Positions 1 to 6,836 of a DNA stretch of 30,893 nucleotides are shown here, one piece after another. The DNA comes from CAYPZL01 sp964415045. GTDB taxonomy: Bacteria; Planctomycetota; Phycisphaerae; Sedimentisphaerales; Anaerobacaceae. Position 1 is the stretch's first letter. The number at the start of each line of letters is the position of its first letter. The position numbers and the translations under genes were made by a program. The notes beneath the pieces are model-generated. The model worked only from the letters and a program-made list of their open reading frames with translations. It did no database searches and was not told the DNA's origin. Location: the NCBI GenBank assembly GCA_964415045.1, contig CAYPZL010000052.1:1-30893 (forward strand), in the 5' to 3' direction.

Positions 1-19
1 TCCTGGTGGCCGCATGAAA

Positions 20-47
20 ACCAATACAAAAATCAGTCAACTTGAGT
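20..47. mobile_element. Putative insertion-sequence end (left edge), terminal inverted repeat
   Basis: This stretch reappears as an imperfect reverse complement at 30850-30878. A 15-base core is identical (ACTCAAGTTGACTGA read from outside inward), then come a T-run and ATTGGT, with two mismatches and one indel in between. The sequences inside the repeats (1-19 and 30879-30893) are unrelated, as expected for the left and right ends of one element. A reading frame entering from base 1 stops at 43-45 inside the repeat, which would suit the end of a transposase gene, but too little is present to identify a family. The element body lies outside the window. The assignment is inference. Confidence 0.45.
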
Positions 48-252
48 CAAGAAGCTGGTCAACACCGATGATATCTGGGAAGCGCGCGTCAATGTCGGCC
101 GGGACACGTTCCGCTTTCTTGCTTTCTTTGACGGCCCGACGGTTGTTGTTCTCGCATCCGGTTTCTCAAAAAAGAGCCAGAAGACACCGAAGAAGCTGAT
201 CGCTCTTGCCGAACAGCGCAAGAGAGACTATTTCCACAGGAGAAATCCATGA
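46..252 (+). pseudogene. HigB/RelE-type toxin, N-terminal half missing
   Basis: Read in the frame starting at 46, the sequence encodes about 68 residues ending at the TGA at 250-252. It contains DIWEARVNVG, RFLAFFDG and GFSKKSQKTPKKLIALAEQRKRDY, which match the C-terminal half of phage Gp49-like/HigB mRNA-interferase toxins (whole family about 100-120 residues). The frame is closed by a TGA at 43-45, inside the putative IS end, and no start codon lies between that stop and the conserved part. The stop overlaps the antitoxin start as ATGA, the normal toxin-antitoxin coupling. I infer that an insertion removed the N-terminal half, so no active toxin is expected from this copy. Confidence 0.65.
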
Positions 253-527
253 GTGATCTGCAGAGATACATCAGCGGCAGGAAAAAACGAGACCCTGAGT
301 TTGCGAAGGAGTTCGACCTCGGGTACGAACACTTCAAGCTCGGTGTCGTCTTGCGCGAGGCGCGCGAGCAGGCGGGGCTGACCCAGGAGGAGGTGGCTCG
401 GCGCATGCGCACGAAAAAATCGGCGATCTCGCGCATCGAAAACCATGCCGAGGACATCAAGCTTAGCACGCTCGAACGCTTTGCCGAGGCCATAGGCATC
501 AACCTCAAGCTGCGGATCGCAGGGTAG
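249..527 (+). CDS. XRE-family antitoxin (HigA-like)
   Basis: This is a 92-residue DNA-binding protein. Residues about 33-88 form an HTH_3/Cro-C1 domain (LREAREQAGLTQEEVARRM, then KKSAISRIENH as recognition helix and LSTLERFAEAIG). The N-terminal stretch ending in FDLGYEHFKLG is typical of antitoxins paired with Gp49/HigB toxins, which they neutralise while repressing their own operon. The start is the ATG overlapping the toxin stop, with AGGAG upstream. With the toxin truncated this is probably an orphan antitoxin. Its original promoter would lie beyond the left edge, so present expression is unclear. Confidence 0.8.
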   Translation: MSDLQRYISGRKKRDPEFAKEFDLGYEHFKLGVVLREAREQAGLTQEEVARRMRTKKSAISRIENHAEDIKLSTLERFAEAIGINLKLRIAG

Positions 528-534
528 CTGTGTC

Positions 535-1365
535 TCACAATTTCGCTCCGCAGAATTTGCAGTGGACGGCGTCCTTGTCGTGTCCCTCGGCGCTGCAGTT
601 GGGGCAGGCCTGGCCGCTGGTGCCGGCGGTGCGGGCTCTGGACCATTCCACCGTCACGATCCCCGTCGGCACGGCGATGATCGAGTAGCCTAAGATCATC
701 ACCAGAGCCGCCAGGCATTGCCCGACGCCGGTCCGGGGGGAGATGTCGCCGTAGCCGACCGTCGTCAGTGTCACGATGGCCCAGTACACGCTGCGCGGGA
801 TGCTGCTGAACCCTTCGTTCGTTCGTCCCTCGATCATGTACATCAGCGCCCCGACGATCACCACCAGCGTCAGGACCACTGCGAGAAAGACGAGGATCTT
901 CCGGCGGCTCGCGTAGAGCGCGTCCTTGAGGACCGTCGCCTCTTTCGTATGGTGGCCGAGCTTGAGGACGCGGAACACGCGCAGGACGCGCAGCACCCGG
1001 ACCACCGCCAGGTACCGGCTGCCGAAGACCAGCAGACTCAGGTACGTCGGAAGAATCGCCAGCAGATCGACGACACCGAAGAAGCTCAGCGCGTAGCGTA
1101 TGGGCTTGCCGACACAGAGCAGACGCAGGGCGTACTCGGCGGTGAAGAGGACCGTGAAGAACCACTCCACCGCGTACAGCCACGTCCCGTAGTGCTCGCG
1201 GATGGACGCGACGCTGTCGAGCATCACCGCCGCGACGCTCAGCAGAATGCACACAATCAGCGCCACGTCGAACCCCTTGCCCGCCGGCGTGTCCGACTCG
1301 AAAATCACCTCGAACAGCACGTCACGCCATCCACGCTGCGTTTTGTCGGGACTGCCTACACTCAT
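535..1365 (-). CDS. Voltage-gated potassium channel with C-terminal zinc ribbon
   Basis: This 276-residue inner-membrane ion channel has six membrane segments (roughly residues 32-50, 64-83, 92-113, 117-136, 157-178 and 215-240). S4 carries regularly spaced arginines (RVLRVLRVFRVLK, about 123-135), the voltage-sensor pattern. The selectivity filter is TTVGYGD at 201-207, so K+ is the expected ion. The tail holds two cysteine pairs, C254/C257 and C269/C272, ending in CKFCGAKL, a small zinc ribbon in the cytoplasm. The ATG at 1365 was chosen because AAGGGTGAG precedes it and the hydrophobic part follows soon after; the frame is open up to 1497. It lies downstream of the sulfatase cluster but has no evident functional link to it. 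Confidence 0.88.
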   Translation of the reverse strand: MSVGSPDKTQRGWRDVLFEVIFESDTPAGKGFDVALIVCILLSVAAVMLDSVASIREHYGTWLYAVEWFFTVLFTAEYALRLLCVGKPIRYALSFFGVVDLLAILPTYLSLLVFGSRYLAVVRVLRVLRVFRVLKLGHHTKEATVLKDALYASRRKILVFLAVVLTLVVIVGALMYMIEGRTNEGFSSIPRSVYWAIVTLTTVGYGDISPRTGVGQCLAALVMILGYSIIAVPTGIVTVEWSRARTAGTSGQACPNCSAEGHDKDAVHCKFCGAKL

Positions 1366-1402
1366 TCTCACCCTTTCGACAGAACCTGTACATGCCCACA
1401 TC

Positions 1403-1855
1403 CTACCGGACGGGCATCTCTTCGTACAAAGAGAAAGACATCGGAAACTCCAGCGTGCCGTTCCAGATTTCCTTGATGGCCGGGTCGTTGTAGGCAAAAT
1501 TCGGGTCCGGCCTCAAAACGCAGGTCCCCTCATAATCGCCCGGCACCGTCACCGCAAAATCGGTGGCAGACGTCGCCCAAACGCCGGATCTGCCTGATCT
1601 CGTTCGAATTCGTGGGAGTCGACAAGGTCGAGAATGGATTTCTCGTCCATCCGACAACCGCAGTATAGGCTCGAACGCAACAGCCACTGGCAGATTCGTC
1701 CACTCCAAGCAGATGGTCTCGCCACGCCCCGATGGCATGGTAAACCGTCAGTGCGCAGTCGATTCGAATTCGCCAGTCATAGGTTCCTACGGATATGGGC
1801 TGGTTGCCGCAACCACAACCGCCGCGAGCAATTGCGCAGCTTTTCTTCGATTCAT
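1403..1855 (-). pseudogene. Broken gene for a small exported protein (function unknown)
   Basis: An ATG at 1855 with GGGAGAG upstream starts a good signal peptide (MNRRKAAQLLAAVVVAATS), 31 bases after the sulfatase stop. The frame then meets a TAG about 22 codons in and a TGA soon after. Protein-like sequence continues in the next frame (VGTYDWRIRIDCALTVYH), then returns to the first frame (SGRGETICLEWTNLPVAVAF and onward to GTCVLRPDPNFAYNDP) and ends at 1403. This fits a protein of about 150 residues with at least two frameshifts, possibly more around 1560-1640. I do not recognise the family. Either a decaying gene or sequencing errors could explain it. Confidence 0.45.
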
Positions 1856-1886
1856 GGCGTCTCTCCCTCTTTCGCCGATGCCGTGC

Positions 1887-3284
1887 CTATTGGGCGTAGA
1901 ACGTTTGTTTGTGTTTTTCGGCGAGGCGTTTGAGCCTTTCGGCGATCTCCGGGTGTTTGTCTATTACGTTGGTCGTCTCGTACGGGTCGTTTTTCATGTC
2001 GAAGAGGGACAGGTCGATTTCCTGTTGCTTGTGCTTTCCGGGCAGGCCGTCTTTGCCCGGCGTCACCAGCGTGTGGTACTTGTGCGGCAGGTGCAGTTTC
2101 CAGCGTCCGTCGCCGCTGATGACGCCCTCGAAGCGTCTGCCCGTCGAGAAGGGGTAGTAGGCGCTGTGGTTCTTCGCGCCGGGCCTGCCGGCGATCAGGG
2201 GCCAGACGTTTTTGCCGTCCACCGGGTTGGCGGGCAGCTCCGCGCCGGCCAAATGCGCGAGCGTCGGGAGGATGTCGATGGAGCAGAAGGCCTTCTCGCT
2301 GGTCGTGTCGGCCTCGATTTTGCCCGGGAATTTCATGATGCAGGCGCTGCGGGTGCCGCCGTCGAAGCTGGTGCCCTTGGCCTCGCGGAAGGGGGTCTTC
2401 CCGGCGTGGTTGCCGTAGGAGATCCAGGGCCCGTTGTCGCTGGTGAAGATGACCATGGTGTTGTCCTCGACGCCGTTGTCCTTCAGGGCTTTGGTGATCT
2501 GGCCGACGGACCAGTCGATCTCCATCATGACGTCGCCGTAGAGGCCCGCGCCGGATTTGCCCTTGAACTTCTCGCTGACGAACAGCGGAACGTGCGGCAT
2601 CGAGTGCGGGACGTAGAGGAAGAAGGGCTCGTCCTTGTGCCGCTGGATGAAATCCACCGCGTGCTCGGTGTACCATGTCGTCAGGTGCGGCTGGTGCTCC
2701 TTCGTGACGCGATCGATCGTGATCTTGCCGTTGTCCCAGAATTGCAGCGGCCACTTGCCCCAGAACTTGGGATTGCCCGGGTGGAACTCCCACATGTCGT
2801 TGGAGTACATCAGCCCGCATGATTCATCGAATCCTCGCGCGGGCGGACGCGTGTCGGGCTGGTCGCCGAGATGCCACTTGCCAAAGACCGCGGTGGCGTA
2901 GCCGCGCGTCTTGAGGACTTGCCCGAGCGTGGCGAACTTGGGATCGAGCCCGCGCGCCCTGGGCGGATGGGCGCCGAAGACCTTGGTCCGCCCCGGATAG
3001 CATCCCGTCATCAGCGCCGCCCGCGACGCCGAGCATACCGCCTGCGGGACGTAGAAATTGCGATAGCAGCAGCCCTCCTCGGCTAAACGCCGGACGTTGG
3101 GCGTCTTGTACTTCTGGGTCGCAAACGGCTGGAAATCCGCCCAGCCCGAATCGTCCAGGAAGATGATGACGAAGTTCGGCTTTTTCTTCTTCCTCTGTCC
3201 CCGGCATATCCCCGGCAGCCCCAGTGCTGCGGCCGAAAGGGCGGCGGTTCTCAGGAACTCTCTACGTGTCTGCTTCGCGTTCAT
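1887..3284 (-). CDS. Tat-exported arylsulfatase (sulfatase 1)
   Basis: This 465-residue S1-type sulfatase hydrolyses a sulfate ester, probably on a glycan outside the cytoplasm. The N-terminus has a twin-arginine signal (TRREFLRTAALSAAA). Metal-binding IIFLDDSGWADF lies at about 40-51, and the modification motif C84-S-A-S-R88 is the Cys-type site converted to formylglycine. GKWHLGD and SDNGPW supply further active-site residues, and the C-terminal DPYETTNV block is typical. GGAGG stands 6 bases before the ATG. It needs a formylglycine-generating or anSME enzyme, which is not in this window. The broken small exported gene follows it. The substrate cannot be told from sequence alone. Confidence 0.93.
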   Translation of the reverse strand: MNAKQTRREFLRTAALSAAALGLPGICRGQRKKKKPNFVIIFLDDSGWADFQPFATQKYKTPNVRRLAEEGCCYRNFYVPQAVCSASRAALMTGCYPGRTKVFGAHPPRARGLDPKFATLGQVLKTRGYATAVFGKWHLGDQPDTRPPARGFDESCGLMYSNDMWEFHPGNPKFWGKWPLQFWDNGKITIDRVTKEHQPHLTTWYTEHAVDFIQRHKDEPFFLYVPHSMPHVPLFVSEKFKGKSGAGLYGDVMMEIDWSVGQITKALKDNGVEDNTMVIFTSDNGPWISYGNHAGKTPFREAKGTSFDGGTRSACIMKFPGKIEADTTSEKAFCSIDILPTLAHLAGAELPANPVDGKNVWPLIAGRPGAKNHSAYYPFSTGRRFEGVISGDGRWKLHLPHKYHTLVTPGKDGLPGKHKQQEIDLSLFDMKNDPYETTNVIDKHPEIAERLKRLAEKHKQTFYAQ

Positions 3285-3355
3285 GCTGTGCCTCCATCTA
3301 TTCAGTTTGCATTCAGATCGTACTGTGGCAATCCTCTTTCATCGGTGCGCCCGCC

Positions 3356-3549
3356 TGTCACCCGGAGGGAGACGCCGTCCTCCTTTGTCACCCAGAGCGA
3401 AACGCCCCCCTCTTTTGTCATCCTGAATGAAGCGTCGCTGTTCCTTGTCATCCTGAACGAAGCGCAGCGGAGTGAAGGATCCGGGCTGCGATCGTAAGTA
3501 ACGTCTCGTTCCGCGGCCAGATCCTTCGGCTTTGGCTCAGGATGACAAG
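3356..3549. repeat. Four tandem 30-bp half-repeats plus a large palindrome
   Basis: TGTCA(C/T)CC...GA..GAA.CG begins at 3356, 3386, 3416 and 3446, an exact 30-base period with diverging copies. The last copy runs into a palindrome: CTTGTCATCCTGA (3444-3456) pairs with TCAGGATGACAAG (3537-3549), and GAAGGATC (3474-3481) with GATCCTTC (3520-3527). A near-identical 35-base stretch recurs, inverted, at 11544-11582. This is the style of dispersed REP-like hairpin seen between genes in many environmental bacterial genomes. It fills the gap between the S41 peptidase stop and the sulfatase 1 start, and the fold could also end or protect transcripts there. Confidence 0.75.
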
Positions 3550-3612
3550 AGTGGCGCACCGGTCCTCGCCCTCGTTCCTCCGCGAGGAGAAAGGTATTGG
3601 TGGCGCGAGGTC

Positions 3613-5001
3613 TCATTGGTCGGACTCCTTGATTATCGCTCTCAGCTTATCGAGTTGCGGATCGGTTCCGTTGATCATGTCGTCGATGGTCGTGCAGACC
3701 GTGACATCCGGGTACAACGCGTCGGCCGGATCGTTGTCGGGATTGGGACGAATCCACCTCTTGTGAGATACCGTGAAGGAAAACCCGGTATTGGGCATCT
3801 CGAAGGTCGGGACGTCGCCGTAACTCGAAGGGGCGTTGCCCGTCGGCTCGCCGATGACGGTTCCCAGGTCGTTGTCCTTGACGATGACCGCGAACCAGTT
3901 GCCTGAGCTGAACGTCGCCGCCGACGTGAGCACGAAGAGCCTGCCGTCGAAGAGCAGGCTCTTGTCCTCGATCTTGCGATTTCGGGCCTTGCGAGGTTTG
4001 CCGCGGCGATAGCCGGACGTGCGGGAGTAGCCGAGCTTTTCCCCCAATTCCTTTGAATACCGGATGTCACCGCCGAAGTGTCTGTAGCGGTCGATGTCCA
4101 GATACCGGAGGAACTCATCAACGACGTGTGAGTTGCCGCCTCCGTTTCGCCGCACGTCGATGGCGATGTTCCGTATGCGGTGGTTGCGCACCCGCTCGAA
4201 GAACGACCGCAGCGCCTTCTTGTAGTACTCGTCGACAATGCACTGATCCAGATAGAACAGCCCCAGCGAAAGGTTGGGATCGACGTGATGACCCAGCCAG
4301 TGTCTCGCCGGCGGCTTGGGCGCGCATTGAGTCGGGAGCTTCAGCGGGGCCGTCAGCGCAATCGAAGTCCCTTCTCTTTCCACCCGGACGTTCACGGCGT
4401 TGCTATCGACGACGCCAAGATGATCGAGATACTCGTATCTCTGGAGCTTCTCGGCCATGCCCCGCTTGCGCCAGTATTCGTTCTCGGCGGGGATCAGCGG
4501 TCGCATCTCGCGCACGATGGTTTCAATGTCCTTGCCGTCGAGGGCTGCGATTTTGTCACCCTGTCGGAACGGCTCCCGGTCGCGCCTGACATAGAACCCG
4601 TCGGACAGCGAAACGAGCGAAACGTCGATCCGACGGTTCGAGAGACCCTTCATGGGCCGAAGTTGCGTATGAGCGTCCTGGAGGGAGCAGATGATGGTAT
4701 TGGCGAGGAAGTAGAACTGTGCCTTCGTCATCGGCTCCTGGATCCGTTGATAGGCGGCGTCAATCGTAGCGATCTGCTGTTTGCTGAATCCGCGATACGT
4801 GGCGGGGTGGACGTTTTGCAGGATTCTGACAAGGTCGTCGAGGTCCTCCTCCATCTGGTCCACAGTAAGGATCGTTTGTCCGTCGGCCGGAAGCGTCGCC
4901 GGGACCCTTGGTATATCGGCGCCGAAGCTCAGACCCAGCCAAACCGCGACCAACAGGACGAGCAGCCTTAGGCGATCTCTACCCGTGTGCGTCGCGTCCA
5001 T
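3613..5001 (-). CDS. Secreted S41-family (C-terminal processing type) peptidase
   Basis: This is a 462-residue protein with a signal sequence (LRLLVLLVAVWLGLSFGA, about 11-28). The middle has the substrate-entry region with QDAHTQL at 108-114, and a divergent PDZ-like part is possible at about 125-220. The S41 core covers about 240-440: IAIDVRRNGGGNS at 279-291 and TSAATFSSG at 359-367, where Ser365 is the likely nucleophile, followed by GEPTGN. No obvious lysine follows in the usual spacing, so it is of the tricorn/S41-like subtype rather than a typical Ctp. Starts at TTG 5034 and ATG 5022 are possible; ATG 5001 is chosen for AAAGGG upstream. It follows sulfatase 2 closely and is probably cotranscribed with it. 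Confidence 0.82.
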   Translation of the reverse strand: MDATHTGRDRLRLLVLLVAVWLGLSFGADIPRVPATLPADGQTILTVDQMEEDLDDLVRILQNVHPATYRGFSKQQIATIDAAYQRIQEPMTKAQFYFLANTIICSLQDAHTQLRPMKGLSNRRIDVSLVSLSDGFYVRRDREPFRQGDKIAALDGKDIETIVREMRPLIPAENEYWRKRGMAEKLQRYEYLDHLGVVDSNAVNVRVEREGTSIALTAPLKLPTQCAPKPPARHWLGHHVDPNLSLGLFYLDQCIVDEYYKKALRSFFERVRNHRIRNIAIDVRRNGGGNSHVVDEFLRYLDIDRYRHFGGDIRYSKELGEKLGYSRTSGYRRGKPRKARNRKIEDKSLLFDGRLFVLTSAATFSSGNWFAVIVKDNDLGTVIGEPTGNAPSSYGDVPTFEMPNTGFSFTVSHKRWIRPNPDNDPADALYPDVTVCTTIDDMINGTDPQLDKLRAIIKESDQ

Positions 5002-5030
5002 GTTGTGTTTCCCTTTGCCCATACGCGGCT

Positions 5031-6392
5031 TCAAGCCTTCTTGCCCGGCTGCGGCCCCTCATACTTCCAGTCGAAGAAGGGGCTGTACTTATGCGCGACC
5101 TCCATGATCCGGCGAATCTTCTCGACGAGATCGACGTGCTCGTCCGCGACGTTGTTCGTCTCCGAGATGTCACTGCGCAGGTCGAACAGTTCGAGGCCCT
5201 TCTTGCCTCGGACGGCCTTCCAGTGGCCCATGCGCACGGCCCGGTTGTTTTTCAACTCCCAGTACAGGTACTCGTGGCTCCGCTGGCGGCCGCGACCCAG
5301 CAGCGTCGGGACGATCGAGATGCCGTCGGTCGGCTTCGTCACGGTCACGCCGGCCAGTTCGGCGAAGGTGGGCAGCATGTCCTGGAAGCAGGATACGTGA
5401 TCGCTGGTCGTCCCCGGCGCGACCCGGCCCGGCCAGCGGGTGATCAGCGGCGCGCGCAGGCCCCCTTCGTAGAGCGTGCCTTTCTGTCCGCGGAACGCCC
5501 CGGCCCCGCCGAACCGCTTCAGCAGGTCGCCGCCGGCGCTGCCGTTGTCACTGGCGAACATCACCAGCGTGTTCTTCTCGATGCCCAGCTCTTTCAGCAA
5601 CTCCAGCAACGTGCCGATGTCTCTGTCCATGCGCGAGATCATCGCGGCGATGGCCTTCTGCGTTTCGGTCCAGGGTTTGTCGGCGTAGTCGCCGAGGTCG
5701 GGGACCTGGAACTTCGCGTGCGGAATCGTGTAGGGCAGGTAGAGGAAGAACGGCCCCTTGCGATTTCGGCGAACGAAGGACAGGGCTTCGGCCGTCAGCA
5801 GGTCGTGCGAATACTCCTTTTGTGCTCCGCCCGCATTGCCCTTGAGAATGACCTTCTCGTTGTTGCGCCACAGGTGCTGAGGATAGTAGCTGTGGGCCTG
5901 CCGCTGGCAGTTGTACCCGAAGAAGTGATCGAATCCCTGCTTGTTCGGGTCGCCCTCGGAGCCCGGATAGCCGAGCCCCCACTTGCCGATGCAGGCGGTG
6001 GCGTAGCCGGCCTTTTTCAGCAGTTTCGGGATCGTCTGCGAGCCGGCGGGGATCGGGACATTGCCCTCGACCGGGAGCGGCTTGTTGTTGCGGATGAAGC
6101 AGTGTCCCGTGTGCAGGCCCGTAATCAGCACGCAGCGCGACGGCGCGCACAGGGCCGAGCCCGCATAGTGGTCGGTGAAGCGCATCCCCTCGGCGGCCAT
6201 CCGGTCGAGGTGGGGCGTGAGGATCTCCTTCTGCCCGTAGCAACCCAAATGCCCGTAGCCCAGATCGTCGGCCAGGATGTAGATGATGTTGGGTCTGCTG
6301 CCGTCCGGGCCGGGGGCGCCGGACACCGAAGGTGACATCACGACCGCCGCGCCGAGAGAGGCCATGGCTTTCAGAAAGTTCCGTCGCTTCAT
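5031..6392 (-). CDS. Tat-exported arylsulfatase (sulfatase 2)
   Basis: This 453-residue S1-type sulfatase has an N-terminal twin-arginine signal (MKRRNFLKAM, then a hydrophobic stretch). The metal-binding motif is YILADDLGYGHLGCYG. C82-A-P-S-R86 is the Cys-type formylglycine site, followed by TG. GKWGLGYPG, FASDNGS and the C-terminal FDLRSDISETNNVADEH support the family. CAGGAG nine bases before the ATG at 6392 decides the start; an upstream in-frame ATG at 6413 lacks a site. It differs from sulfatase 1 in length and sequence, so the two probably act on different linkages. Its stop at 5031-5033 abuts the S41 peptidase, which suggests one transcript. Confidence 0.93.
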   Translation of the reverse strand: MKRRNFLKAMASLGAAVVMSPSVSGAPGPDGSRPNIIYILADDLGYGHLGCYGQKEILTPHLDRMAAEGMRFTDHYAGSALCAPSRCVLITGLHTGHCFIRNNKPLPVEGNVPIPAGSQTIPKLLKKAGYATACIGKWGLGYPGSEGDPNKQGFDHFFGYNCQRQAHSYYPQHLWRNNEKVILKGNAGGAQKEYSHDLLTAEALSFVRRNRKGPFFLYLPYTIPHAKFQVPDLGDYADKPWTETQKAIAAMISRMDRDIGTLLELLKELGIEKNTLVMFASDNGSAGGDLLKRFGGAGAFRGQKGTLYEGGLRAPLITRWPGRVAPGTTSDHVSCFQDMLPTFAELAGVTVTKPTDGISIVPTLLGRGRQRSHEYLYWELKNNRAVRMGHWKAVRGKKGLELFDLRSDISETNNVADEHVDLVEKIRRIMEVAHKYSPFFDWKYEGPQPGKKA

Positions 6393-6536
6393 TCTCGTTC
6401 GCTCCTGATGCATAATGATGTTTCCACCACTGAGGATTCCCGATTGCAGAGATCACAACATGAAGCGAATATACCGTATCCGTGGCGGAACGCAAGGCCG
6501 CCCGCCGGACGCTCCTGTTTCAGAAACGGTGGTGGA

Positions 6537-6830
6537 AGTCCCGGCAACAGGTTCTATCTCAACGGACAGAGCTGCGGCATCGTGTGGAAGCCGCCGTTTC
6601 GCGTGGAGATCACGGACGCCGTCAAGCCCGGCGCCAACGAACTCGTCGTCGAGGTGGCCAACACGTGGTCCAACCGCCTCGTGGGCGATGCGCGGACCGA
6701 AGGCAAAGACTACTGCCGCACGAACATCGCCAAATCGCTGACCTGGAGCGTGCCCTGGAAGGACACGCCCCTGCTCCAATCGGGCCTGCTCGGCCCCATC
6801 ACACTCCTGGCTGGCAACGAACAAGAGTGA
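6537..6830 (+). pseudogene. C-terminal remnant of a glycoside hydrolase (GH106/GH2-like)
   Basis: The last 95 or so codons of an open frame ending at 6830 read FYLNGQSCGIVWKPPFRVEI, then DAVKPGANELVVEVANTWSNRLVGD and SGLLGPITLL. This is the beta-sandwich C-terminus found in large rhamnosidase-like (GH106) and related GH2-type enzymes, normally preceded by several hundred residues. Upstream of about 6535 the frame becomes unrelated, low-quality sequence up to the sulfatase 2 start region. It lies on the plus strand, six bases from the stop of the GH2 gene on the other strand. It is most simply the stump of a deleted gene. No start or ribosome site is credible. Confidence 0.65.
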
Positions 6831-6836
6831 TGATGT

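Noticed and set aside
89..1252. Long minus-strand open frame over the channel and toxin-antitoxin region
   Set aside because: It is the out-of-frame shadow of the channel gene (Arg/Pro/Gly-rich, no domains) and overlaps well-supported genes.
3356..3549. Possible CRISPR array (regular 30-base spacing)
   Set aside because: There are no alternating repeats and unique spacers; the whole 30-base unit diverges gradually, and no cas genes are present.
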